From the NCBI GenBank assembly GCA_902806575.1, contig CADCXD010000004.1, positions 1,550,001 through 1,614,000 of the forward strand: 64,000 nucleotides of DNA. Direction: 5' to 3'. Below, in pieces: positions 1 to 12,104 of this stretch (positions are counted from its first letter, which is position 1; every line of letters starts with the position of its first letter). The translations under genes were made by a program, and so were the position numbers. Under the pieces are notes generated by a model that worked only from the letters and a program-made list of their open reading frames with translations, was not told where the DNA came from and did not search any database. This DNA is from Jackrogersella multiformis. Taxonomy: Eukaryota > Ascomycota > Sordariomycetes > Xylariales > Hypoxylaceae.

Positions 1-1135
1 TGTTACGATCAAGGCCTGGCTGGGTAGGTAATTACCAATTAATTGTAAATTGTAAGGACCTCTGCTTAAACTATTGAAATCACGACAAAACAAAAGAAAC
101 TCTCGAAAATACGACATAGACACTGGATGATAGCTTCGTGTAAATACCTAAGTAATATAAGTACTATGTAAATAAGCAGCGTTACCAGATATTTACATGT
201 AACCTATGTAGCCCATGTACACTAGGTGTGAAGCACTTAGGCTGCATAATCATGGGTATATATGCAGTACTTAGGTACTTTAACTTACCTTAGTATTTTA
301 GGTATCAAGGTACCTAGGTAGCTTAGGTATGGATGTACTCCTGTATTGGAAATCTCGTCCTTCTTCCTTGTGGCTTAGCGTATTTCCAAACTCTACCCCT
401 CTATCCCTCCTTGGTTTAGCAGGTTGTTTAACTGGTGGTTAACTCCACAAACTACAAACCCCTCCCGCAAATCGCCCTAAGCTCCGCCACTGATGTGTCT
501 GTAACAACGAAGCCTTTTCCTTATTCTGACATAATTGTCGACCCCCCGGTACTTGTTTAAGTACTACGTAATGTACATATTGTTAAGTACCTACATAGTA
601 GTGTATGGAAATCCGAAACCCTTGTCGTAAATAAAAACTGTTCAAATACATGATGGATGTTTCAGGAGGGTTTTTCTTCTTCTCCCTTTAACATGACAAG
701 ATTGGTAAGGTCGGATCTAGATGAGGTAATTCTCATTCCGCGGACTGGGATAGTTTGACCCGGCAGAGCGACTCTGGAAAATGACAACCAATTTACACAT
801 ACTTAGGTAGGTACCTATTTACGCATATACAGATACATTACCTGATTACCTACCTCTTAAATCTACCTAGGTATGTGACGAGTTACCTATTACTACGTTA
901 TTGCAGCCCTCCTTCAATTCCCCGAACCCCCAGTTTTCCGCCTTAGTTGAAACGTCTAAATATGAGAGATCGACTTGCCTAATCGGGCTGACTTTGAAAC
1001 ATTGCCGACAAGGGCTACGAGAAGGCGAAACTAATGCGAATACCTGGGAACGCCTCTCTTCTTCCCCCCCCCCCCCTCCTCCAATGACTGACTGGGCACT
1101 CGTTTCCATTCTCTGATTGCTCAATGCCATACTGT

Positions 1136-1162
1136 GCATACATACATACATACATACATACA
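1136..1162. repeat. (CATA)n microsatellite
   Basis: Six or more perfect tandem CATA units are seen directly. Related ATGT/CATA runs recur through the first 8 kb. Confidence 0.9.
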
Positions 1163-1668
1163 ATAAGAGTGAGTAGATTTCTTTATCCGTATATACATAG
1201 GTAAATTATCAAGACAACATTAACACGGTTAAGACCTCGGACCCGAGACACGGCGTTCCTACTGAGTATGTGAGTATGTAAATAAACGGCATCTAATGTG
1301 CTTCGTCAGGTTCTGATCGGGTCATCACCTAGGTTCCCCCCTAGGCAAGGGACAGCACCGCAGCCACGCGGCCGCAGCAGCCGCAGAATCGAACCTTGGA
1401 AGTTTATGTATGTGTAAGTATTACTGTTGTTCGTATTTTTGTTTTGATTTAATACCTACCTAACCTAGAACTGATCCTGAGTATATACGGGTAATGCTGA
1501 TCTTCTAAAGAGGAAGTCAGCTGCCAAGATGCTAGGATTGTTTGTTCCCGTTGCCCGTTGGGCGCTCGCTGCTCGCTGCCCGTTGCGCGTTATCGAGTTG
1601 TTGCGAGATCGGGAATATTCACAATCACAACAACTTTCCAGCTTACACTTACACTGTTGGAATCTTAC

Positions 1669-1687
1669 AGGCAGGCAGGCAGGCAGG
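1669..1687. repeat. (CAGG)n microsatellite
   Basis: Four to five tandem CAGG units in intergenic DNA, read directly. Confidence 0.85.
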
Positions 1688-4000
1688 TTGGTTGCAAGGA
1701 CGAGCCAAGCCCCTTGTTGTTTTTGAGGAATAATGACAGACCCCGCCATTGGCCATTGTGCATATTTTGCTTTTGCTTCCACCGTGTAGGTACGGACGTC
1801 AGCTTGCTGTGATACCTTCATATTTTATGAACGGCTTCATTATACAAACAGCATACAAGACTTACATACATATAATACACATACACATATACTACCTAGT
1901 TCAATGTTCTATATCTAATGTAGGTATGTTAGGTTACATTGCACAAAGTCTCATACTTTATACCCAAGTATACTCATCATAACTTGATACAATAAGAGGG
2001 ATTGAAACTCGTTACATACTCGCCCACCTTATACCTACTTGGTTTTTCCTTCCTTTTCTTCTTTTTCTTCGAGTACATTCTTCCAAACAGACTATATACA
2101 TACACATGCCTGCATAAGCTAGACTGGAAGAACCGGCGTCGGTTCCGTACAGTCACGCACGGTATGGAGTACCTCCCGGTCTTGTACATGCATGCGGCAC
2201 CTAGGGGTACACTACCTGGGAGGGGGGAGGGAGAAAGAGAGCTTCAACGCATGTATGTAAATGCAATGTATGTATGTAGACGTCTGCTTCGTACAGCCAC
2301 ACATACACGCACCCACCCACACAAACAACCAGTTTACCTAGCAGTTTAGGTTTCTTGCTCTGGGGAGGACCGGGGGGGTATCAGTTATTTGTACGCAAAC
2401 TGTCCGATGCAATACTCCTTCTCATCCCTTCTCGTAACATGACTCACGAGCGGTCTGTCTAGACTTTGGCTGGGCAAGCGGCCTCTTATTAAGTAAGTAT
2501 AGCATGTACCTGGGTAAGTATGTATCATAGTATGCATACCATAATATATACATCCATACAGTATGTTGGTATGCTGCATAGTACCTAAGGTACTCAGCCC
2601 ATTAAAACAACCCTAGGCTATTTTCTTTTCTATCATAGGCTAGGTGGGTAGATATACTTGTAGTTAGTACTTATCCACATCTCTCGAGCGAAGAACTCCA
2701 CTTTTCAGCTGCTTACGCTGAGGTATTCTTTTTCATGCTCGGTACTTACATATGCTAGGTAGGTAGGTATAGCAAGGTACATACTGTACTGTACTTGCCC
2801 CTTTCGATGGCCTATCCATATTAGTACCAACGGTCTCTTAACCTGCCTACATAGATGATGTACATACTTCACGTATACACATATATGTTATACATAAAAA
2901 TACATAACATACATGGTATTTATTCATAGATTCCTATATATTCATACATACATAGTAGCTTTAATACGTTGCGTATTGCTTATATCTATCTATCTACCTT
3001 AATAAGTATTTGATTATAGATTTACCAACTGATTAACCTGGTAAAACATACACTACTTACACACTTACTCATTGCCTTTTACTTCTTACCTCCTACTGCT
3101 TACCTATTAATACCTATTACTTACTACAAGAAAAACAGGCGCCACGAAGAGGGAGAAAAAAAAATTAACAAAAAGATCGTCCGGATTCTAAATCTCTTCG
3201 CGAGAATTCTTCTGCGCCGTCCTATCCTAAGTGTCGAAACTCTTGACACGTCTTACAACAGAAAAGCGTCTATTTATTAGTTTTCGTCCCATCTGGCCAC
3301 ATATGCGCCGTGCAGTCTTCTCTCGAGACTCCACTTCGTCAATCCATCCGTCTCCATTCACCTCTCTGACTTAGTCAAGCAAGCAGCTAAAAGTGCTAGG
3401 TAGCCGCTTGCTAGTACTTCTTACACACCCCCCACACTCGTTGATTCGTTCGTCACTCTTGGATCCTCCTTGACATTCTTTTTCCGACGTCGAGGGATCG
3501 ACCCTGCATGGGCAAGTCTTTCTAACCCCCCCGGCCCTGTGCTTCCTTCGAGACTCGAGTTCGAAACGGGGTAAGTTGGTCGTTTATTACATATTACATA
3601 GTGTGTATTTTTTACCCAAGTACTAGAAAAGGGGTCCTGCGGCGAAAAAAAGCTACCGCACTAGCCCTATAAACACGCCATCCCAAAGTCGGGCTGGAAA
3701 CCCTGCCCTACACGACTTGTGAGGGACAGGGCCTCCTCTTAACCCTGGAAAGAAAAAAATTAACGGAGGACAAGGACAGGGACCAGCCATGTTGATCTGA
3801 TCTGTACTTACCAGCTTGATCAGCCTCGTCATTGTAGTGGCGTGAAAAGAAGGCTTCCCCTCCTCTCTCCTCCTCTCCCCGGGCACGCCTCGTCAACTCT
3901 TCAGCCACTCGTCAAACTTCTTACTTCGAGCTAACATCGTATACCTAGCTACTAGGTTTCTAGTTCTCGAGCTTGTCACTCGCCAGCTTCTCCCTTCTTC

Positions 4001-4023
4001 TTCTTCTTCTTCTTTTTCTTCTT
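4001..4023. repeat. (TTC)n pyrimidine tract
   Basis: Tandem TTC/CTT run inside the pyrimidine-rich leader upstream of the gene at 4930. It may be part of its promoter; only composition supports this. Confidence 0.7.
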
Positions 4024-4929
4024 CGCCTACCTAGGTACCTTAGCTTCTTATTCACATCTCCCCCTTGGACCGTGGACTGGCGACTTGACCAGCTATTAGT
4101 TTCCTGCTAGCAACATTTCAACCTAACATGCCTAGGCAACTCCTCTCACTCTGACAGCGAGTGGCCTGCCTCTGATTCGGACGATTCCCACTCACCACAG
4201 CTTGCGTAAATCGGCTTAGTACCAGGACTATTCTATCCGATCCGGCAACCTAGGTTTTCTCCCCAATAGTTATTCCTTCCCATCCGGCTGTCGTCTACAA
4301 TTCTTGTATGAAATTTCCCAGATAACATACCCTACGTACGCATATTCCCTTCAGATAAGCCAGGACCTCGTTTTTCTCCACACCCAGAACGACGTCTACT
4401 TTCCGCTTCGGGCATTGCCTAAAACGGCATCAAGTGGTAGTATCTGTCTACCAGCTCACATTATCGTCCCGTTCCAAGATCTTTCCCACCTGGTGTATCC
4501 CGAGACTTGGAGCTACTTTGGGCATCGATCCTACTACTAAAACGTCCAGGGTCCTTCGACTGCTGCTGTGTGCCGGCGCATGTCCAGTTGCAACGCCCTA
4601 AATACCACGCAACAAACTACCACAGCTCCCCTCCTTCCCTCCCTTCCTCCCCCCTAGTTAATCCTTTAAAGTACCACCCATGTGCCTGGCACCGATCTTC
4701 AAATGAGGCTGGGCTTTAGGATCCAAAAGTTCCATAAGCCCCGATCGTATCCTATCCCTTCTATACTAAGTTGGCCGCCCTCACCAGCTTTCTTATGCAA
4801 AGGTTATTCACCACCTCTTGTTTTCGTATACAACCTCTTCTCACCTTATGTCATCACTCGGCTCTTTTCCAACCCTTAGCATGCATCCCCACGTCACTCT
4901 CTAGTTCCTCTTCAACGTTTACTACCGAG

Positions 4930-6493
4930 ATGATGCTCACAGCCAAGCAGCCAGTTCATCACGGGTACCGGCCTGTCCATGACCTACCGACGCCGCCTCG
5001 ATCCTCGCCCCCCTTGAGTGTCCAGGACCCTTTGCAGAAGCCATTCCTCGCTTTTCCGCAGAAGCAGAGCCCATCTACCAAGCCCATGTCAGCACCTCAT
5101 CGTGGCCTGCCACTCCCGGCAGCCATGACACTACCTCAACCGCCGCCGCCTCCAGCTCCTGGTCCTCCTCACCCGTCAGCTCAGGGGCCGTCTTTGCATC
5201 CCCAAGGGGCGCCAGTCCCTTCTCCGCACAGCCAGCCACTCGGTGCATTGCCGCCGCCTCCTCAACATCCGGGCTCCGAGGATTCGATGAGGAGCTGGCT
5301 GGTAGCGAAGGCCGAAGAAGAGAGAAGGAAACAGGAAGAAGAGAAGACACGGCAAGAGACTTTACGCTTAGAACAGAGGAGGCTAGAGTACGAGATGCTC
5401 CGAACATCTTTGGATCGCGGCATCCCACCGCCGATGGTGCCCGTCGTGTTTGCGGGGATGAGTAGCGGAGCGCTTCCGCAGGCGGCCCTCGAATGGGCGC
5501 AACAGTATCTAATGCCGCAACAAGCGCATACCTCGCAGATTATGCCCTCACAAGGAGGTCTATCACCGGAGCACCGAAGAGAGTCTCAGCAGTACGGAGG
5601 ACAGCAGTATGGCAGCTCGATCGGCGTTCCCTCGACGCCGGGATCTGGAGCAGGCGCCCAGGCGAGTTTTGTCCCCTATCCAGGACCCAGCTCTCCAAGA
5701 CCGAGGGCGCACACGCTGAGTATGGGCGGAGGTGTGGGAAGACCGCTGGGAGGTTCTGCTCTGCCTCGATTAAGCACGGGCGAAGGAGCCGCCGGGCAGC
5801 CCAGTATGCCTCATCCGGCACACGCGTTAGCGCAACAGCAAGGAGTGGCATCGCAGCAAGAGACCCAGTCGCCCTCGATATACTTCCACCACTGGCAACC
5901 ACCGGCCACCCAGGGAGGTTCTAACCAGCCAGGGACGCCTTCTGGTTTGTCAAAGTCCAAAACGAGCAAGTAGAAAAACTTGTTTCGCTAATGTTGCCTT
6001 TGGATAATTAGTGGAATCGCCTAAGAAACGAAAAGCGACCGGCCCTCAGCAACCGGCGCCTCCGCCGAGCCAAGCGCATTTTAGATCTCCGCCTTTCGGG
6101 CAGCATGGAGGATCGACATTATCAAACCCTCCTCCGGGTCGACGACGAGGTCATTCCCGACAAAGAAGCGACATCTCATCGTATCGGCCTGCGGGACGTG
6201 GTCGAGTTGAAACTTTCGGTCCGCACCGGGGACTTTCACCTGGCCTCGGGCCGTCGAGAGACGCCGGGATGGGCGAACCGTCGCAGCAAACTCGAAGCGG
6301 CGCTCACTCCGTCTCGTCTTTGTTGTCGGATCAGCCGTCGCCAAGGTACGCGCCGGATATGAGAACGCAGCAACTTGGCGAGAGCGAACGACGAAATTCC
6401 CCGGCGACGTCAGACGAAAGATCGCGTGGTGGAGCAACTGGGTTGGGATCATCAGCTGCGGGCCATCCTAGTTCTGGGCGAGAAGCTGATTAG
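4930..6493 (+). CDS. Proline-rich, coiled-coil, probably nuclear protein of unknown function
   Basis: Two exons, 4930-5944 and 6012-6493, give 498 residues. The 67-nt intron begins GTTTGT, contains GCTAATG and ends TTAG; it is the only donor/acceptor pair tried that bypasses the stop at 5971 and keeps frame. The N-terminal 115 residues are Pro/Ser-rich. Residues about 118-155 form a charged, Glu/Lys/Arg-rich helix likely to be a coiled coil. A conserved-looking segment follows (I-P-P-P-M-V-P then A-L-E-W-A-Q-Q-Y-L). A P-K-K-R-K cluster just after the intron is a classical monopartite nuclear localisation signal, and the tail is Arg/Ser/Gly-rich. The start at 4930 was chosen over an in-frame ATG at 4771 because the residues in between look like translated leader. 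I do not recognise a named family; nuclear location is inferred from the basic motif only. Confidence 0.75.
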
Positions 6494-7350
6494 AAGTCAT
6501 GCTTATTGCGTTGTGTCAATGGCGTCCGACCGTGTTTCAGCCTCTAGGGCAGATCTTAAGGGGTGGAAATCATGCTACACTTCTAGAAGCGAGCGCGAAT
6601 CTTCCGACAAAATGGAGATCTCGCTCAGATTACCCTATGCGTTCTTAACGAGCCAAATATGACATTTACAAACGAAAGGGGTGGGTTTCCCCCTCAAAAT
6701 AACCACCGAGACCTCGGTTTGACAAAAGGGACTGCGGAAGCGCCACGCCAACTCTCGACACAGTCAATAACGCAGTCTAGGATGAGATGTTTCGGCTACG
6801 ACGATCATCTAGAATTCACTGTAACTAATAGATCACATCTGTATTAAATTATCCATCTGCATACATTGGGGACACGACGACGGTCTAAAAGCATTCTACG
6901 GTGTGGAGAAATGGGCTGGGAAAAGAGGACCTGGAGTTTCTGGACACCGGACTTTTTATTATTATTATTTTTACAGATATTTTTTTTCTTCGTCCGGGAA
7001 CACGCATCGAGAGCCTGTATATTACAATAGATACCATGTGAAAAAAGGGGGGTGGCGTCTAGAGTCAGGGACAAGACTAGGAGTTAGTCACGCGGTGTAT
7101 GATATACGTAGCTAGGTTCAGAAGATTACGATGGTCAGTTTGATCATGAATTTGAAATTTACCTACTACCATATTTTTAAAAGGAATATCTTCATATAGA
7201 AATACGAGTTGATGAGAGCCTCTTTGCAGAGACACCAGAAGCGAGTAGCTTCTCGGGTATCATAATATGTTATGTTTTCTTCCGATTTCCCCAGATGTCC
7301 CAGCGTCTATTTATTTGTATGTACATGTATGTATAGGTACCCAAGTATGT

Positions 7351-7407
7351 AAATGTATATGTATATGTATATGTAGGTATATGTAGGTATATGTAGGTAT
7401 ATGTATG
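7351..7407. repeat. GTATAT / GTAGGTATAT tandem repeat
   Basis: Tandem ATGTAT units change into three GTAGGTATAT units; read directly. Confidence 0.85.
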
Positions 7408-7910
7408 ATATATTACTATCGTGCCGCGCAATTGGTTGCCACAGCCAGAGTCTTACCCATTATCGGAGATTTGATGATTTGTCCAGAAGTCCTGTTTGGG
7501 TAGCACGGGAAGGGCTGGAGAACCAGGTCTTGGTTAAGCACGACAGCTCGTAGCCCGTCGGGAAGATTGAAAGGTTGCTTAATATAGGTATTCTCGGTAC
7601 CGTCGCACTGCAGAGATGTTGGGAAGAGATGTACGTACATACTACCTAGGTAGGTATTACATATTTAGCATAGAAAGGTGCGTGCGTCGCTTCGAGCTGC
7701 ATGTTCGACAATATCAATATCGCACACACACGAACTCTTCAAGTGATTTCACGCGCGAGCCAAGAGAACGGGGCTTGATTTATCTTGCCCGAGAGAACAG
7801 CGACAGTGACAGCGACACGAGACGACAAGACACGACCGCCACATGTGTCACCTGGGCTTGCGTGGTAATGTCCGGGCTTCCAGATGCATATACGTACTTG
7901 GTCGTGTCTA

Positions 7911-7928
7911 CTTACCTACCTACCTACC

Positions 7929-7967
<39 letters not shown>

Positions 7968-7974
7968 CTAGGTA
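7911..7974. repeat. (CTTA/CCTA)n microsatellite
   Basis: Tandem tetranucleotides: several CTAC units followed by about ten CTTA units, ending in a CCTAGGTA palindrome half. All three frames stay open across it, which creates spurious reading frames rich in Tyr, Leu and Thr. Confidence 0.95.
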
Positions 7975-10352
7975 CTTTTACTCCCTCGGGGCCCGACCTC
8001 CGCTGCGCACGAGAGGATACAATATGCGAGAAAAGGGGTCAGGAATTGTCGAGGGAACAATCTAAATCCAATTGCAAAATACCCGCGCGCCAGACGGCTA
8101 AGCAGTGTGATTGCTCGTGATTCGCGCCCACACGCGCTTCAGCCGCTGCCCCGTCAAGCGATGCAACGACATCTAAATCTATGCTACGCCATCCACCCGC
8201 CTCTCTCTGTCTCCCTCCCCACGGGGATAAGAAGGATTTTCTGACGGGAGAGGGGGGGGTGGCGGGTTCGAGGTAAGTATTCTGTCCTCCTTTCTCCTCT
8301 CTCTCCATCTCATCTCATGTCAGATCCCAAAACGGTTATGCAACAGCCGACGACGCACCTAAGGTCATAGATGAGATCCCGTTTCCGAGAATAGAATAAA
8401 CAATGCTGACGACGATATTATAGGTGCTTACCTAGCTTATTCCCGCGGTATCCTTCGCAATTGGGTTCCGATTGTCTACCTACACTACGTCGCCGTCTAG
8501 GTATCTGCTATTATTAGGTAGCATATTCCTAGCACGTAGGACTGGCTAGACGGCGATAGGAGTAGGACATAGGTACCCGCGTCGAACGAAGTAGCCCCCT
8601 TGTGTTGCAGTTATCAACTCCGCGTTCGTCTAGACTTTGGGATGGGGATGGGAATTACTTCTAGAGACTCGAAATAGGATGGAGCCAAGACGGCAATTGT
8701 CTTACGGCGTATCCATCACTATTCAATTCACGGATTCGTAAGCTAAGTGTTCTCGAAGGCTTGAGCTTATATCAGCACCATCTCGACAAAATCATATGTT
8801 TCCCATCTATCTATCTACCTCCTACTTAACACCCATAGCCTGATATCGACGGCACTTGATGCCTAGGTACGTAGACGAGCATTGTCAACCTTGCAGCTCA
8901 TCTTCTTTCATCATTCGAAGCTAATATCAGCCATTTAACCCCTTCCGAGGCCAAGGAGGGATGCTTCAATTGAAGAACGACGGCATTATCATCTCAGTGC
9001 CGAGGTAATCCTTCTTCTATCCGCATTGAGATATGTCAGACTTAAGCCTCCTTCTAGGGGAGAAATCCCCGAGCTACCTGGTCGCCGGAACTCCTACTAC
9101 CTATCTAGTAATGCTGCAATACTTGCCTATACCGCGGAGATAGACATACACCTAGGACGATTCCAGGAGGAACCAACGCGACTCTATCCTACCTACTTAG
9201 ATACCTAAGGAGGTACCTATCCCAAATTATGCGACGGCTTCCTGATGATCTGCGCAATGTTTATGGTTTGTTTACATACGAGGCGCCTCTTCTTCCCAGT
9301 ATAGCCCGCTGCAGCAATGCATAGGTATCAATTGCCAATGCATGATGACTCGCAGTAGTTAGTGGCTTGACCTCGAACCGTGACCGCAACCACGGCGACA
9401 CGGGTCAGCAGGCGCGCGACCGCAGATCAGGGCCCCTTTCGGGAGCTTGCCTGATCCCTTCGAGCCAGATCGATCGTTTCCCTTACAAACACGATCACCT
9501 TTCCTTATTTTCATTTCATTTTATTCAGACCCGTTTTACTCGGAACGCAGTAGGTACATATCCCTACTGGCTAGGTACGCGGGACTCGTCATCCGCCCGT
9601 CGCGAAGCGCAGAAATATATCTCATTACTCTTACTCCCGATCTTGGAGCTACTTACCTAGGTACCTACAGTATCTAGATAGGTGCCGAGCGCAACCCTGG
9701 CACAAGAGAAGGTGGTATTCTTCTCATTCTTCTATTTATTCTTCTACCTTCTTCGACGACGAAGACGCGCAAGCGCTCTGCGGTAGGTATGTATGTAACG
9801 GGTAGACAAGCCGGCCTTGAGAACCACATCACTCACCGAAGAGTTTCGAGAATGTGTCCCGTCCTGCCTTGTCCACTTCCCGGCTGCGTCGGCTTCTGCA
9901 TGTACGTAGGTATGCAGCAGGTAAGGTAGGGAGGCAGATGGGCAGGCAGGTCCTCGGTAACAATAAGGCCGGGCACCGGCCTCCCCTATTGCTGTTACTT
10001 AGCTGTTACCCAAACAGAACAGCTTCCGCGTCTGAGTCTCGATACGTGGTTGGTCGGTCCTGGGGTGCTGGCGCCGGACTGAGACGCGCGACGCGACCAC
10101 AACAGGCGGCCCGGGCCCGCCAGCTAACCACCATTCACGCACCGCCTCTCCCTGTTGTTTTGCTCTGCGAAGGCCCACGCAGCCTAGCGGCGTTCCCAAA
10201 ACGGACCTGCGCTGCGACGCTGTGGCGGCATGAGACGCTGACTGCATTGGCAGCGCCCCGGTACCTACATACATACTTCTTACCTACCTGCTAATAGTAG
10301 GTAGCTACCTACCTACATATCTACCTACGCCTACACACGCCTTAGCTGTTGA

Positions 10353-10397
10353 GGTAGGGTATGGTACGGTAGGGTACGGTAGGGTAGGGTAGGGTAG
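10353..10397. repeat. GGTAG(G) interstitial tandem repeat
   Basis: Repeated GGTAG/GGTAC units with at least four consecutive GTAGG units. It resembles degenerate telomere-like sequence, but the unit is 5 bp and not the fungal TTAGGG hexamer, so I call it a simple repeat. Confidence 0.8.
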
Positions 10398-12104
10398 ATC
10401 ACTCTCCCTCTCGTCTCATTCGACGGGAGCCTCTGCGGCAGAAAACGGGCCAGCCCAATGCTGGGCGTTAGCAGCGCCTCTCAAGCGCAGGGAACGGTGG
10501 TAGGTAGGAAAGCTTGGCTTTTTCTCGACCTGTTTCCTTGTTTGCCTGCTTGCTTGCTTGCCTACTGCGTGCGCGGCTTATTAAGAACAATATCTCTGAA
10601 ACACACCCTACATACATATTGCATGGCGCGGATGCGACGGTAGCTGTAGACCTACATGATAGGAGCTATGGTATGGTAGGTATATTGGATTGGCGCTCGC
10701 GGGATGTGTGTTCGGCCGTTTCCGGTACGAACTTTGTGTAGGTTGATTGGTAGGTAGGTAGGTTGGCAGACTTGACTTGATTTGCCTGGGGATTCGGTAG
10801 CTGATCTGATCTGATCATCGGCAATGTGATATGGGAGGTAGGTAAACAACGATATGCGGAGTTCGTCTCGTGCCTCCTTGGCCTTGCCAATCTCCTACTT
10901 GCTTACTGACCTACCTAGCTAGGAGGAGGCTCAGCGAACCCATTCTGCCTACTACTTACTACCTACTATGAAACACGAAGTCTCTGAGAAGAAGAAAGAA
11001 AGAAAGAATCCGCGATCGGTCGTAAACGCACGCGAAATTACCACAGGGGCCCTCATCCGAATGCGATGAAGCTTCTTACTTCTCTTCCAATACTACAAGT
11101 ACCGAAGAGGGAGGAGACAGGTGGGCAGCAGGCAGGATTCGATGGGTCACCATGAGGTATAGAGCTCGGGAACAAGCCTTGCCGGCTCACTCAGCTGAGA
11201 GGGAGAGGGAAGAGAATCCATAATCCTTCCTGCCCGATCCGGAAACACCATGGCCAAATCGGGGCCTCTCTGCTGGGTAGAGACGAAGGTGCAAGCAGGG
11301 CAGCCACATGTCGTCCTCGGCGCATGACGATCCAACGGCGCGGTCCTCGACGTTTTGGGAATGTGCGTGTAGGTAGCTGCGCATTGGGTACCTAGCCTAG
11401 CACAATGAGGACTACCTAGATCCTATAACCTGCTTAGCACCTGGTACATGATTATACTCGGGAAATGTCAGCCGGATCCTTCTATTGCGGCATCTTGAAT
11501 GACAAGCTGAATCGAGTTATGAATATCGAGAGGGGTTGATAGTTTCGTTGTTGTTTTCTGGGCGTCTCGGTGACTTGCCATTAATCTTCCTCTAGGACTA
11601 ATTTCTGTTTATTCCTGGTTGTTATTTTCGCGTATTCATGTCATCCCGACCTCGGGTTTTCTCCCTCCTTCTTAATACGGGTTCACATTTTTTTCTCCCA
11701 ATAATGCTTAGACTTTGGTGCGGGTGTGAAAGTCGCCTAGTGGTCGCAGTATACGACGAGTCCTAGAAATGCACAGCCGTAGCTAGCTATTGCTACCAAC
11801 ATCATTACGGGATGCCTTAAATATCTCGGTACTCACATATAGCAACTACACGAAACACATAGGATTACGAGACGGAAAAGGGAAAGGGAGGGAGCGGACT
11901 ACAGATCCTAACTACCAACCCAAATCTAGGACTTCGTGTTAATCCATTTTCATATACCTACAGCAGAAGCCTAACAAGGAAGTATATGCATTTTACACCG
12001 TCGACTCTCTCGTAAAGTGGCTGTCTTAGGCTACATAGCCCCAGAGCCAAACTTCGTCAACCACAGCCCATACCTAATTCATTGGTGCATTTTTACGGGT
12101 AAGG

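Larger units (their letters stand above)
1..4929. other. Intergenic region and likely 5' leader
   Basis: No protein-coding gene could be recognised on either strand; the short open frames are low-complexity. The stretch is rich in TACCTAGGTA-like palindromes and CATA/GTATGT short repeats. From about 3300 to 4900 it becomes pyrimidine-rich, with CT and TTC runs, which in filamentous fungi often marks promoter and 5' untranslated sequence. This part probably belongs to the gene starting at 4930. Confidence 0.6.
6494..12104. other. Gene-poor intergenic region with many short repeats
   Basis: About 5.6 kb without a recognisable gene. Open frames here are short, lack domain features and mostly translate microsatellites. 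Contents are the 3' flank of the proline-rich gene, three tandem-repeat tracts listed separately, many TACCTAGGTA-type palindromes, and a GC-richer patch near 9850-10260 with no recognisable product. Confidence 0.6.

Noticed and set aside
7911..7974. CRISPR-like array from the regularly repeated CTTA units
   Set aside because: Tetranucleotide microsatellite without spacers, in a eukaryotic genome.
9854..10294. 146-codon plus-strand frame in the gene-poor zone
   Set aside because: No domain; Arg/Ala/Leu-rich by composition of a GC-richer patch; ends in microsatellite.
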